NCBI GenBank assembly: GCA_963718105.1
Contig: OY970352.1
Coordinates: 1,116,001-1,180,000, forward strand
DNA from: DASYKT01 sp963718105
Lineage (GTDB): Bacteria > Acidobacteriota > Blastocatellia > Pyrinomonadales > Pyrinomonadaceae
Length of the DNA: 64,000 nucleotides
Direction: 5' to 3'
This document shows positions 17,451 through 24,663 of the stretch, piece by piece. Both the position numbers and the translations under genes were made by a program. The notes beneath the pieces were generated by a model. That model had not been told where the DNA came from. It made no database searches and saw only the letters and a program-made list of their open reading frames with translations. The first letter of the stretch is position 1; each line of letters opens with the position of its first letter.

Positions 17451-17897
17451 GGTAAAGCCGAATAGGTTTAAATCAACGCGCAAATCCTGATTACTTCGAA
17501 TCTCTTAACGACTAAATTTCCCGGCCGGGCTATGCTTTCAGGTAGTCTGAGGTCGGGAAAGAGCCCCGTGCCTGAATTCTCCGATCTCAATGTTCTTTTT
17601 TAATTTAGTCTGCGGATTTGTGAATTTTACGGGATTTCTGGAACATTTTTGTAACAGGTGTAACACTGTCACACCCTGTAACTGTTACACCCCCCCGCGA
17701 AATGGCTGCGGATCTTAGATCCTAAAGCGCTACCGGCTGAAGCCGGCCGCTTATGACTTTAGAGTAAAAGCCGACCATAATATCTGCTGTGCATCTACGC
17801 CAATTGTCTATGCGATTCTCTCCGGCCGGTAGATAACTAGGCTAACTCTCTTGTTTACTGTGCATTATGTTAAATTTGCATGAGCTTCCAGGTATAT
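17451..17897. other. gene-free stretch upstream of peptide locus B
   Basis: No credible gene. A GC-rich, possibly folded segment lies at about 17520-17590 (CCCGGCCGGG, and CAGG...CCTG around GGTCGGGAAAGAGCCCC), and an imperfect inverted repeat of GTAACA/TGTTAC type at about 17650-17690. No known riboswitch class was recognised. Confidence 0.35.
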
Positions 17898-18043
17898 GGA
17901 TACTTGCTACTCACTGTATACTGCGGTTACACTTTCTGAAAAAATGCCGTTAACCTCATAGTTACAATAACTTACCAGTTTTCTCCAAATGAAATGCCAT
18001 AACTGTATATTCAGTATCCATTTATGGTAGCAAGAATTTTTGC
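17898..18043 (+). promoter_or_regulatory. conserved upstream activator-like sites of peptide locus B
   Basis: GGATACT (17898-17904), AGTATCC (18013-18019) and GCAAGAATTTTTGC (18030-18043), in the same order as at locus A. CACTGTATAC and GCGGTTACACTT next to the first site are also shared. The distance from the near-palindrome to the -24 element is again 92 bases. Confidence 0.5.
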
Positions 18044-18121
18044 CTCCACGAAACGCGGATTGTTGCACTAACACCTTATGTATCAGGTATTTAGATGGCA
18101 TATATACTTTGTGGAATGTTG

Positions 18122-18137
18122 TGGCACGCGGATTGTA
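18122..18137 (+). promoter_or_regulatory. sigma-54-type -24/-12 promoter of peptide locus B
   Basis: TGGCACGCGGATTGTA, identical to locus A. The leader to the ATG is longer (about 65-75 bases) and differs from locus A between the promoter and the ribosome-binding site GGAGGAG. Confidence 0.6.
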
Positions 18138-18214
18138 ATAGAGAGGGCACTAGGCAATAGCCAATACATAGCAAGAGAAAAAAGAAAGAGTAAATTCGGA
18201 GGAGAGAAAAGACA

Positions 18215-18505
18215 ATGAAAAGCGTAAAAAACATATTAGCAATGGTAGCGATGGTAACGGTCATGGGCGTCAGCTCGTCATTTGCAGGAGTTTATTGGGC
18301 GGATCGTAACGGCGAGGTTCGCACCAGTTGCACCAAAGATGAGTCGGCCAACGGCGGAATCCTGATCGGCGACTTTGCAGCTTCGCTCGGCGGCATCCTG
18401 ATCGGCGACTTTGCAGCTACCGGCATCCTGATCGGTGACCTGGCGGACACCCCCGCGACTTGCGGCAATGACTCGGCCAACGGCGGCATCATGATCGGTG
18501 ACTAA
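18215..18505 (+). CDS. secreted small repeat peptide B (GILIGD repeats)
   Basis: 96-residue paralogue of peptide A. The 25-residue signal peptide is identical in sequence. The segment after VYWADRNG differs (shorter, with one Cys), then the same four units follow: two GGILIGDFAA, one GILIGDLAD and a terminal GGIMIGD, with a second Cys before the last. Within the repeat units protein sequence is kept while the linkers change (one has TPAT before the Cys), a sign of selection on the repeats. GGAGGAG lies upstream of the ATG. The minus-strand amidohydrolase gene ends just past the terminator. Confidence 0.85.
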   Translation: MKSVKNILAMVAMVTVMGVSSSFAGVYWADRNGEVRTSCTKDESANGGILIGDFAASLGGILIGDFAATGILIGDLADTPATCGNDSANGGIMIGD

Positions 18506-18667
18506 TCGAAGTTCCTAAGCTGGTTCGGTATTGGGCATACTCAAGCGAACTTGATAGTGAGATAGGATTTATTTTTCCAGCTCACCATAATTGGACAACT
18601 CCCCTATAGGCTTCGTTGAAATAAGATTCTAACGAAGCCGTTTTTTTGTTTAAAAATAAGTATGTCA
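18506..18667 (+). ncRNA. conserved structured 3' untranslated region of locus B
   Basis: Nearly identical copy of 15686-15847, including the possible AGCTGG/CCAGCT stem and the terminator. Identity stops at about 18668, close to the end of the amidohydrolase gene, which helps to define the duplication boundary. Confidence 0.45.
18609..18647 (+). terminator. intrinsic terminator of peptide locus B
   Basis: Nine-pair stem GGCTTCGTT/AACGAAGCC (18609-18617 and 18631-18639) with seven T after one G, as at locus A. Confidence 0.9.
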
Positions 18668-18677
18668 GGGAAAGGAT

Positions 18678-20027
18678 TCAGGCGGAGATTTTTTGGACGA
18701 GGGCGGTTGAAAGAGACCTGATGCGCTTTTCGTCTAATGTTTTAACTTTACCATCGCGATAGATCTCATTCCCGGCCGCCATTGTAAGTATCACATCACG
18801 TGCGGTAGATGAAAACACAATCGCCGCGGCAGCGGCGTGCACCGGTAATTGCGCGATATTCTCTAAGGTCACGACGGCAAGATCGGCCTGCTTACCAGCT
18901 TCCAGAGAGCCGGTAATGTCGCTTAGCCCCAAAGCCCGCGCGCCGCCAAGCGTCATCATCTCAAGCATCTCCGCGGCGGAAATGAAGCGCCGGCTATCGT
19001 CACGATTTCGAGCGGAAAGAGCGGCAAAGCGAGCTTCCTCGATGATATCGCAGGAATTGTTACTGGCCACCGAATCGCTGCCCAATCCGGTAATTACGCC
19101 GTTCGCAAGAAATTTCTCCAGCGGCGCGGTGCCGTGTCCGAATTTTGCATTCGATTTCGGGCAATGGGCGATCGTGGAACCGCTTCCGGCGATCAGGCCG
19201 AGGTCATCATCATTTGCATTTACACAATGCACCAGCAGCGGCTTTGAATCCAGCACGCCGATAGAAGAAAGATACTGAACACTGGAAGTGCCCGGCGGCG
19301 TCCAGGTGACACCGCTTTTTTTCCAAAGCCCCGCCAGCAATCCATGGCCGCGCAGCATAAACGCCTCTTCGATAGAAGATTCGGCCGTGTGGATCGAAGT
19401 TTTTATATTTTCATCGATAGCAAATTCAGCGATCTTCCGGAACAGCTCCGCGCTGACGGTATAAGGGGAGTGAGGCGAGATACCCGTTTCGATGAGGGGG
19501 CTTTCATATTCTTTTATGGCGAGGTATTTTTCCTTCAGCTTTTGAAAATCGGCTTCCGCCCGCGTATCGTCGGGTGAAAATTCCGTCTCCTGATAAACGA
19601 TGCCGCGCAAGCCTAATTGCCTTAAGGCCTTGATGGCGGCCGATCCATTTCGCCCGACATCCGCAAAGCAGGTTACGCCGGCCCGGACGCCTTCGGCAGC
19701 GCCCAGCAAAGCTGAAAGTTCGATATCCCCGGCGGTCAAAAATTCAGCGCGGACCTTGGTCAGCTTCAGCAGCCAGGCGAGAAAGTCATCTTCGACGCTA
19801 TCCAGCAATCCCCGCATCACAGTGAGCTCCAGATGCGAATGACAATTGATCAAACCGGGAATGATCGCCGCCGCGCCAAAGTTTTCGAGCGTCGAGGAAT
19901 GAAAAGCCCGGACAAGTTTTTCTTTTTTATCGACGGCGATGATCCGGTCGTTTTCGATGACGATGGCGCCGTTTTGGATCGGCGGTGAAGATATGGGAAG
20001 CACCCATTCGGCGGCCATGATACGCAT
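18678..20027 (-). CDS. amidohydrolase, MTA/SAH deaminase-like (TrzA/AtzA superfamily)
   Basis: Metal-dependent cytosolic hydrolase of 449 residues. Metal ligands are visible in NCHSHLELTVMRG (HxH, about residues 62-64), HTAESS (about 216) and in GLGSDSVASNN (Asp). HCPKSNAKFGHG is typical of the S-adenosylhomocysteine/methylthioadenosine or guanine deaminase-like subgroup. The N- and C-terminal strands form the composite beta-sandwich of this superfamily. The substrate cannot be fixed from sequence; a deaminated nucleoside or an N-heterocycle is likely. The stop of the upstream lytic transglycosylase gene is only three bases before this start, so the two are probably cotranscribed. Confidence 0.88.
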   Translation of the reverse strand: MRIMAAEWVLPISSPPIQNGAIVIENDRIIAVDKKEKLVRAFHSSTLENFGAAAIIPGLINCHSHLELTVMRGLLDSVEDDFLAWLLKLTKVRAEFLTAGDIELSALLGAAEGVRAGVTCFADVGRNGSAAIKALRQLGLRGIVYQETEFSPDDTRAEADFQKLKEKYLAIKEYESPLIETGISPHSPYTVSAELFRKIAEFAIDENIKTSIHTAESSIEEAFMLRGHGLLAGLWKKSGVTWTPPGTSSVQYLSSIGVLDSKPLLVHCVNANDDDLGLIAGSGSTIAHCPKSNAKFGHGTAPLEKFLANGVITGLGSDSVASNNSCDIIEEARFAALSARNRDDSRRFISAAEMLEMMTLGGARALGLSDITGSLEAGKQADLAVVTLENIAQLPVHAAAAAIVFSSTARDVILTMAAGNEIYRDGKVKTLDEKRIRSLSTALVQKISA

Positions 20028-20030
20028 AAT

Positions 20031-20615
20031 TTAGTCGGCTTTTTTTGATCTCCGGTAGCGGGCAAGGATCGATTCCACATACGCGTGTGTCGATGAAATA
20101 TCTATACGCTGGATAAATTCTTCTTCGGTGAGCGGCGGAGCATTTTCGTCGGTTTTGCCCCACTCTTCGGCCCGGCTCGGGCCGGCATTGTAGGCCGCCA
20201 GCATGCGCGCTTCCTCGCCGGGCAGATCGCGAAAATTCTGGCGTAATTTCTCCAGATACCAGCAGCCGATCTGCAGATTTGTTTCCGGGTCCCGCAGCAG
20301 CTCGGTCACATTTTCAGCGGCGCGTTTCTCAAAGGCCTTCATTCCGGTTTCTTTTGCCCAATCACGTGCTACCGTCGGGGTGACCTGCATTAACCCTATC
20401 TCCCCATCGGCGCCGATCTCCCAGGGCTTAAAATAAGTTTCCTCGTAGATAACGCTCCAGACTAACGTCTTGTCCAGGCGGTAAACTTCGGCCTGGCGGG
20501 AGATCAGTTCGTCATAACGATGGATCCAGTAAATGTCGAGAAAAAAATAAAAAGCGGCCAGGACGACAGCGGCTAACAAGACTCCAATTGCACTGAAAGT
20601 TAAAATGCGGCGCAT
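20031..20615 (-). CDS. lytic murein transglycosylase (Slt domain), membrane anchored
   Basis: Cleaves peptidoglycan glycan strands with formation of anhydromuropeptides. An N-terminal membrane anchor (about 5-25) is followed by a compact SLT domain: SVIYEETYFKPWEIGADGE with the catalytic Glu in YEET, GLMQVTP, NLQIGCWYL, and AAYNAGPSRAEEWG. The length (194) suits a single-domain periplasmic enzyme of the Slt70 catalytic-core type. It is the first gene of a pair with the amidohydrolase. Confidence 0.92.
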   Translation of the reverse strand: MRRILTFSAIGVLLAAVVLAAFYFFLDIYWIHRYDELISRQAEVYRLDKTLVWSVIYEETYFKPWEIGADGEIGLMQVTPTVARDWAKETGMKAFEKRAAENVTELLRDPETNLQIGCWYLEKLRQNFRDLPGEEARMLAAYNAGPSRAEEWGKTDENAPPLTEEEFIQRIDISSTHAYVESILARYRRSKKAD

Positions 20616-20620
20616 TTATT

Positions 20621-20702
20621 AAATTGCCACCAGCTTTAGCTAGTGGGCAGAAGGGACGGTAGAGCATTTGGCTAAACCACTAGCTAAAGCCAGTGGCAAT
20701 TT
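20621..20702. repeat. palindromic element related to that at 7425-7587
   Basis: Arms AAATTGCCACCAGCTTTAGC (from 20621) and the complementary GCTAAAGCCAGTGGCAATTT ending at 20702. An A-to-C change in each arm relative to the 7.4-kb copy preserves only part of the pairing. The centre is shorter and lacks the tandem hairpins. Confidence 0.75.
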
Positions 20703-20710
20703 AAAGATTC

Positions 20711-20893
20711 TCAAGGTTTCGCTTTCGACTTTACGACCGGTTTCTTTTTTCGTTTTACCGGAACGGCTTTTATTTCTTTCTGAAATCCGCCCCGCACCAT
20801 TTCGGCAAACAGATCGACATCGTAATCCGCTTCACGCGACATCTCTTCGCGGATACTATGCAAGGTTTCCAGAAATAAAGTACGGCGATACAT
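20711..20893 (-). CDS. small basic-tailed protein, candidate antitoxin
   Basis: 60 residues. The central stretch HSIREEMSREADYDVDLFAE resembles the ELHRIREE...FNYDLDAI pattern of small proteins often encoded beside PIN-domain toxins. The C-terminus is a Lys/Pro-rich tail (VKRKKKPVVKSKAKP). A PIN gene lies 0.4 kb upstream on the same strand, with one membrane gene between. The ATG has no obvious ribosome-binding site. Its reality as a gene is supported by that pattern and position only. Confidence 0.5.
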   Translation of the reverse strand: MYRRTLFLETLHSIREEMSREADYDVDLFAEMVRGGFQKEIKAVPVKRKKKPVVKSKAKP

Positions 20894-20911
20894 CAGGTGA
20901 GAATTATATCA

Positions 20912-21229
20912 TTAACGGCCCCAAAAAATTGTTACTAGTGCCCAGATATAGAACAGCGGCGCCCAGACAAACACAACGACCGCAATATTTAATCCGAACG
21001 CAATGGAAACGGCCAGTTGGCTGAAGGAAAGCCCGGGCTTGACGATCCTCACGGCGGCCGCAATAAAACCGAGCGCCGAACCGATGAAGGCAAATGAGGC
21101 GCTGCGGCCGGTAAAGTCTACAGGGCCAAACTCTGGAAGCAAGATGAATATCGGCAGGATATTGGCTGCCGCCAGCAGCAGCGTAACGACCGCCAGTTTT
21201 ATACCGGGTTTACGAACGGGAGTATTCAT
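20912..21229 (-). CDS. small membrane protein, unknown function
   Basis: About 105 residues with three hydrophobic segments (roughly 8-30, 40-62, 72-98) and no recognised motif. The ATG at 21229 (MNTPVRKPG) is preferred to an upstream GTG at 21256 that would add MPDKLVSLY. It lies between the candidate antitoxin and the PIN toxin genes on the same strand, 18 bases from the former. Confidence 0.5.
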   Translation of the reverse strand: MNTPVRKPGIKLAVVTLLLAAANILPIFILLPEFGPVDFTGRSASFAFIGSALGFIAAAVRIVKPGLSFSQLAVSIAFGLNIAVVVFVWAPLFYIWALVTIFWGR

Positions 21230-21285
21230 ATATAAGGAGACCAATTTATCGGGCACCGTTTGCCGAATAAATTCGGCGCTTCAGG

Positions 21286-21744
21286 TTATTTTTCCACCAA
21301 AAATTCCGGGGTGACGATCATCGGCACAAAAAAGCCGGCGGCGGTATTGAACAACCTTATCCGCGCTTGTTTGCGAACGCTGGCCAGGTGGCCGAAATTC
21401 CAGGTGACGAGGTAATCGATCTTATGGACGGACGCCAGTGCGACATGCAGCGCATCGGCGATATATTTGCGCGAAAAAATGCCGCGAGAGATATAGCCTT
21501 CGGCGAGGATAGCGGCCTCATCCACCATTTCCAGTTGTTCCAGCGGTTTGATCAGATTGAGATAGCCGGTACGATGCGGTTCGGAAACTCTTTCGAGTTC
21601 GCGCTGAACCAGCGGTGTAATGAACGGGCGGTATTCGTGAAGCTCATGCTCCCACCAGCGGATGGTCAGGTCACGGCGAAAAGGTTCTCCGTTATCGAGG
21701 TATGCCCCGACAACAGAAGTTTCCAGATATAGGCTTTGTTTCAT
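21286..21744 (-). CDS. PIN domain protein, VapC-like ribonuclease toxin
   Basis: 152 residues forming one PIN fold. Acidic active-site positions are seen as LYLETSVVGAYLD at the N-terminus (Glu8 where many have Asp), RELERV in the middle, ADALHVALA with Asp, and TWNFGHL. These proteins cleave RNA and are kept silent by a small partner. The nearby 60-residue protein at 20711-20893 is the best candidate partner. It is followed by the end of a palindromic-repeat-like sequence (GCCGAATAAATTCGGCG, 21262-21278). Confidence 0.8.
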   Translation of the reverse strand: MKQSLYLETSVVGAYLDNGEPFRRDLTIRWWEHELHEYRPFITPLVQRELERVSEPHRTGYLNLIKPLEQLEMVDEAAILAEGYISRGIFSRKYIADALHVALASVHKIDYLVTWNFGHLASVRKQARIRLFNTAAGFFVPMIVTPEFLVEK

Positions 21745-21779
21745 TAATATTATTATCGCCGTTTTTCAGACATAAGAAA

Positions 21780-21858
21780 ACTATCAACTTTTAACTGTCA
21801 ACTATTAACTGTTTCTCATAAATTAACAGTTAATAGTTGACAGTTAAAAGTTGATAGT
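21780..21858. repeat. perfect 34-bp inverted repeat
   Basis: Arms at 21780-21813 and 21825-21858 are fully complementary, with an 11-base loop. The sequence is AT-rich and built of shifted ACTGTCAACTATTAACTG-like words. It lies between two minus-strand genes (aspartyl protease and PIN protein) and could act as a transcript hairpin. No long T-run follows on either strand. Confidence 0.9.
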
Positions 21859-21883
21859 CTGCCTTGACCGCAAATTACTAATC

Positions 21884-23500
21884 TTACTCTTTAGCGGTCA
21901 CCGCTCGTTTTATCGGTGAAAAGCTAAGCGTGTAATTCTGAAAATCGAATGTCAGCCGGTAGTGTTTGAGAAAATTTCCTCCCAAAATACCTGACTGTTC
22001 AAAACCGGCATTTTCATTGATCACACTCAGGTTGAGCGCTATTGCGCGGACATCTTCGATACTATGCTTTCCAAACGAGACGCTGGGCAGATGAAACAAA
22101 GGCACTCCTTCGGTCACACCGGCGGCGCCGATGACCCTCATCTTTTGTTTGCCCTGAAAATGTTTGACCTCCTCGCGCCCGGCAAGTTCGGTAGAGATAA
22201 CCGAAAGCTCCGCTCCGGTATCGACGATAAAATTAAGCGGGTCTTCGACTCCCGGCAGCGTGACCTCACCGCTCAGAAATCCGCTTGGGGTCAGCCTGAG
22301 AGTCGAGACAAATTCGTCCTCGTTTTTCTCCTGCAGACGCTGGGCCTCACCACCATCGCGTTTCGACATGACAAAGGTCATATTTTCGAAATCGATCGTG
22401 GTCAGAAATTTTGATAATAAAGATAGCCCGATATAACCGTCGAAGCGGTTTATTTCATCGGGGAACCGACGTAGATAAACCGGCACGTTGCGTATTTTTA
22501 CTTCGCCCAGTGAAACGGACGACAACATTCCATAGACGATCTCAAATTTGCCGTTGCCGCCTACTCCGCGGGCATTGCCCCCGCGCGCGACCGGCTTGAT
22601 ATCCAGCTTATCCGCTGTCTGCTGAGACAGGACCGTGATATTCGAACCGGTGTCGATGACAAAGCGCAGTACTTCATCGTTACGGCCGATCTTTAAATTC
22701 ACTACCGGGCGGTCGTTTATCAATTCGATGGGAACGGTCGTGTCGTCTTTTCCGCCCGTGTCATAAAGTTTTGTCCGGGTGCTTAATACTTCCAGGAAAC
22801 GGACCAGGCCTTTTATTCGCTCGCGCCGGTCGATATCGGCAGGAGGCGAGATGCGTAAAAATTTACGGTACGAATCCGCCGCTTCGCGATATTTTTCCAG
22901 CCGGGCGCATACCTGCGCCAGCGAAAGAAGATAATCCGGTTCGTCAAAGTCCTCATAGGCGGCCCATGATAATTTCGCCCGGCTGTCTTCCAGCCGGTTA
23001 TTATAGAAATCGAGCATTCCCAAACCGGCAATGGCGAACGCGTTATCCCTTTCGATCGCCAGCGATGCCCGCAGAGTTTCTTCGGCTTCCTTAAAATGGC
23101 CGGCCGAAAGCAGCATGTTGCCTACCAGGGCATAAGCGTACGAGTTGCGCGGATCAGATTTAGCCACATCAAAAGCCAGCATATAACCTTCCAGCAACTG
23201 GCGGGTCTTATACAGCACATGGCTCAACTTTAATTTTGCTTTGACGCTGAATTTGTTGATCTCAAGGGCTTTGCGGAAGCTCGCCTCGGCGGCGGGGTAA
23301 TCGGCACGGCGAAAGGCCTTCTCGCCTTGTTTCATCCATTGCGATTCGCTTGCGACATCGATGTTTTGAATATCTCCGGCGCGGGCTCCGATAGAGGCCG
23401 GTACAAGAAAGCAGGTCAAAAACAAAAATATTCCGAAAGCAGGGAACGCTGATCTAACAGCGGGGAAAGTGCAAGAACTTCGTAAAACTCTTACAAACAT
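21884..23500 (-). CDS. exported TPR protein with two retropepsin-like aspartyl protease domains
   Basis: About 538 residues. A signal peptide with a long hydrophobic core (GIFLFLTCFLV) is followed by TPR-like helical repeats (about 50-230) and then two retropepsin-like domains, each with a catalytic signature: FVIDTGSNITVLS and FIVDTGAELSVIS. Together the two halves can form a pepsin-like pair of aspartates in one chain. Related bacterial proteins are periplasmic proteases with unknown targets. The start was set at ATG 23500 because AGAAGGAG stands eight bases upstream; the upstream TTG would include this ribosome-binding site. Confidence 0.85.
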   Translation of the reverse strand: MFVRVLRSSCTFPAVRSAFPAFGIFLFLTCFLVPASIGARAGDIQNIDVASESQWMKQGEKAFRRADYPAAEASFRKALEINKFSVKAKLKLSHVLYKTRQLLEGYMLAFDVAKSDPRNSYAYALVGNMLLSAGHFKEAEETLRASLAIERDNAFAIAGLGMLDFYNNRLEDSRAKLSWAAYEDFDEPDYLLSLAQVCARLEKYREAADSYRKFLRISPPADIDRRERIKGLVRFLEVLSTRTKLYDTGGKDDTTVPIELINDRPVVNLKIGRNDEVLRFVIDTGSNITVLSQQTADKLDIKPVARGGNARGVGGNGKFEIVYGMLSSVSLGEVKIRNVPVYLRRFPDEINRFDGYIGLSLLSKFLTTIDFENMTFVMSKRDGGEAQRLQEKNEDEFVSTLRLTPSGFLSGEVTLPGVEDPLNFIVDTGAELSVISTELAGREEVKHFQGKQKMRVIGAAGVTEGVPLFHLPSVSFGKHSIEDVRAIALNLSVINENAGFEQSGILGGNFLKHYRLTFDFQNYTLSFSPIKRAVTAKE

Positions 23501-23529
23501 AACGCGAACTCCTTCTCTCAAGCGGGCCG

Positions 23530-24192
23530 CTACTTGAGAATTTCACCGGTTTTCATCGACCACAGAACCAGATCCAGCTCGTCAAAATTAATTTCTACCC
23601 GTTTGGCAAAATCACGCAATTTTTCTTCGGTTTCCAGATAACGGGTGCGGGTCGAAGGCGGTTTGGGATCGTCGATCACTTCGAGTTCGACGAGGCAATG
23701 GAGGATATGTTTATCCAGGATGCCATAGCCGCTTAAGCCAATATTTCGTAAATAATGGCTGGCTTCCTTATACCCGAGTCCTTTAATGCGTTTCTCTTTT
23801 ACCAGCCAGTCGCGCCGGTCGATAGGGTCTTTCAGACTCGTTAGATGCTGTTTGAGCCCTTTTTTGATGCCTGACGCGCTTAAAAAATCCCGGCTGGCGA
23901 CAATATATCTTGAACGGGCAAAAGGGAACCGGTGAACCCCGGAAAGAGCGCTGGAAAGCTCCGAAAAATCGCCTTCTTCCAGGATGTGGCGGACAGCTTC
24001 GATCGAGCGCAGGCCCATCCGCGCGGAACAGCCGCCGGTAAAAAAGCAATAAACCATCTCTTCCCACAGGCGTTCGTCACTGCCTTTGCGCCAAACGTCC
24101 CTGAATTCCCGCAATTTGGCCAGGATCTCTTTCCGCCGCCGGCGATGGTTACTCTTTATGTTTTCAATGGTTACAGGGATCTTTTCTCGCAC
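23530..24192 (-). CDS. ogg: 8-oxoguanine DNA glycosylase/AP lyase, Ogg2 type
   Basis: Removes 8-oxoguanine opposite C and nicks the abasic site (base-excision repair). The helix-hairpin-helix and catalytic region reads IKGLGYKEASHYLRNIG with Lys142 as nucleophile and GILDKHIL with Asp160. The spacing of 18 residues equals that of the Lys and Asp of the archaeal Ogg2 family, of which some bacteria have copies. The length (220) is typical and no extra domains are present. The start is GTG; no ATG lies nearby in frame. It lies 29 bases upstream of the aspartyl protease start and may be cotranscribed with it. Confidence 0.9.
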   Translation of the reverse strand: MREKIPVTIENIKSNHRRRRKEILAKLREFRDVWRKGSDERLWEEMVYCFFTGGCSARMGLRSIEAVRHILEEGDFSELSSALSGVHRFPFARSRYIVASRDFLSASGIKKGLKQHLTSLKDPIDRRDWLVKEKRIKGLGYKEASHYLRNIGLSGYGILDKHILHCLVELEVIDDPKPPSTRTRYLETEEKLRDFAKRVEINFDELDLVLWSMKTGEILK

Positions 24193-24663
24193 GCGGATAT
24201 TGTTGAATCAATTATGTACCTTTGGCAAATGTTGGTCAATGGATTTTTGGGCGGTGAGCGATGTAGGGGCGGCACCTGTGGCCGCCCGCGTTAGTGCACA
24301 GGTATGAGGTCAGAACCCGAAGCGGTAGCGAGGGGTTTGTGTGGTTCGTGTGTTTGGTGTGATTAACGATGCCGGAGGCATCAGGGATATTAGCCGTGCG
24401 GCGAAAGCCCACGGACATCGCATAAAATGTTTATCAAGCTCCGGCAGGAGCGCGGGAATCCGCCGCCCCTCCAGGGCTTTTCGATATATGTGGTGACCGT
24501 ACCGGGGCTTTCACCCCCGGCTAATATCAGCCAGCCCTCCGGGCTGAGTTGTGACGGATAAAATAGCTGTCACAGCGTCACAAATTATAGACACCCGCAG
24601 CAAAACATCTTATATTAGCGCCATACAGGAATTCTGAGCTCTCATTACTCTAAAGGAAATTCC
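24193..24663. other. gene-free repeat-rich stretch
   Basis: Holds a GGGCGGC/GCCGCCC hairpin (about 24257-24280), the short GAGGTCAGAAC element (24304-24338), GATGCC/GGCATC, and a CCGTGCGGCGAAAGCCCACGG hairpin (24393-24413) related to those at 45677-45783. A GGGGC TTTCAC CCCCGGCTAATATC segment follows near 24500. No gene seen. AAGGAAAT before 24664 is the ribosome-binding site of the next gene. Confidence 0.5.

Noticed and set aside
17520..17590. Possible riboswitch or known acidobacterial RNA
   Set aside because: GC-rich pairing is possible but I could not match it to any known class, and locus A has no counterpart.
15386..18505. Interpretation of the twin peptides as bacteriocin or RiPP precursors
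   Set aside because: They have an ordinary Sec-type signal peptide and no modification or immunity genes nearby, so this was kept only as an alternative.
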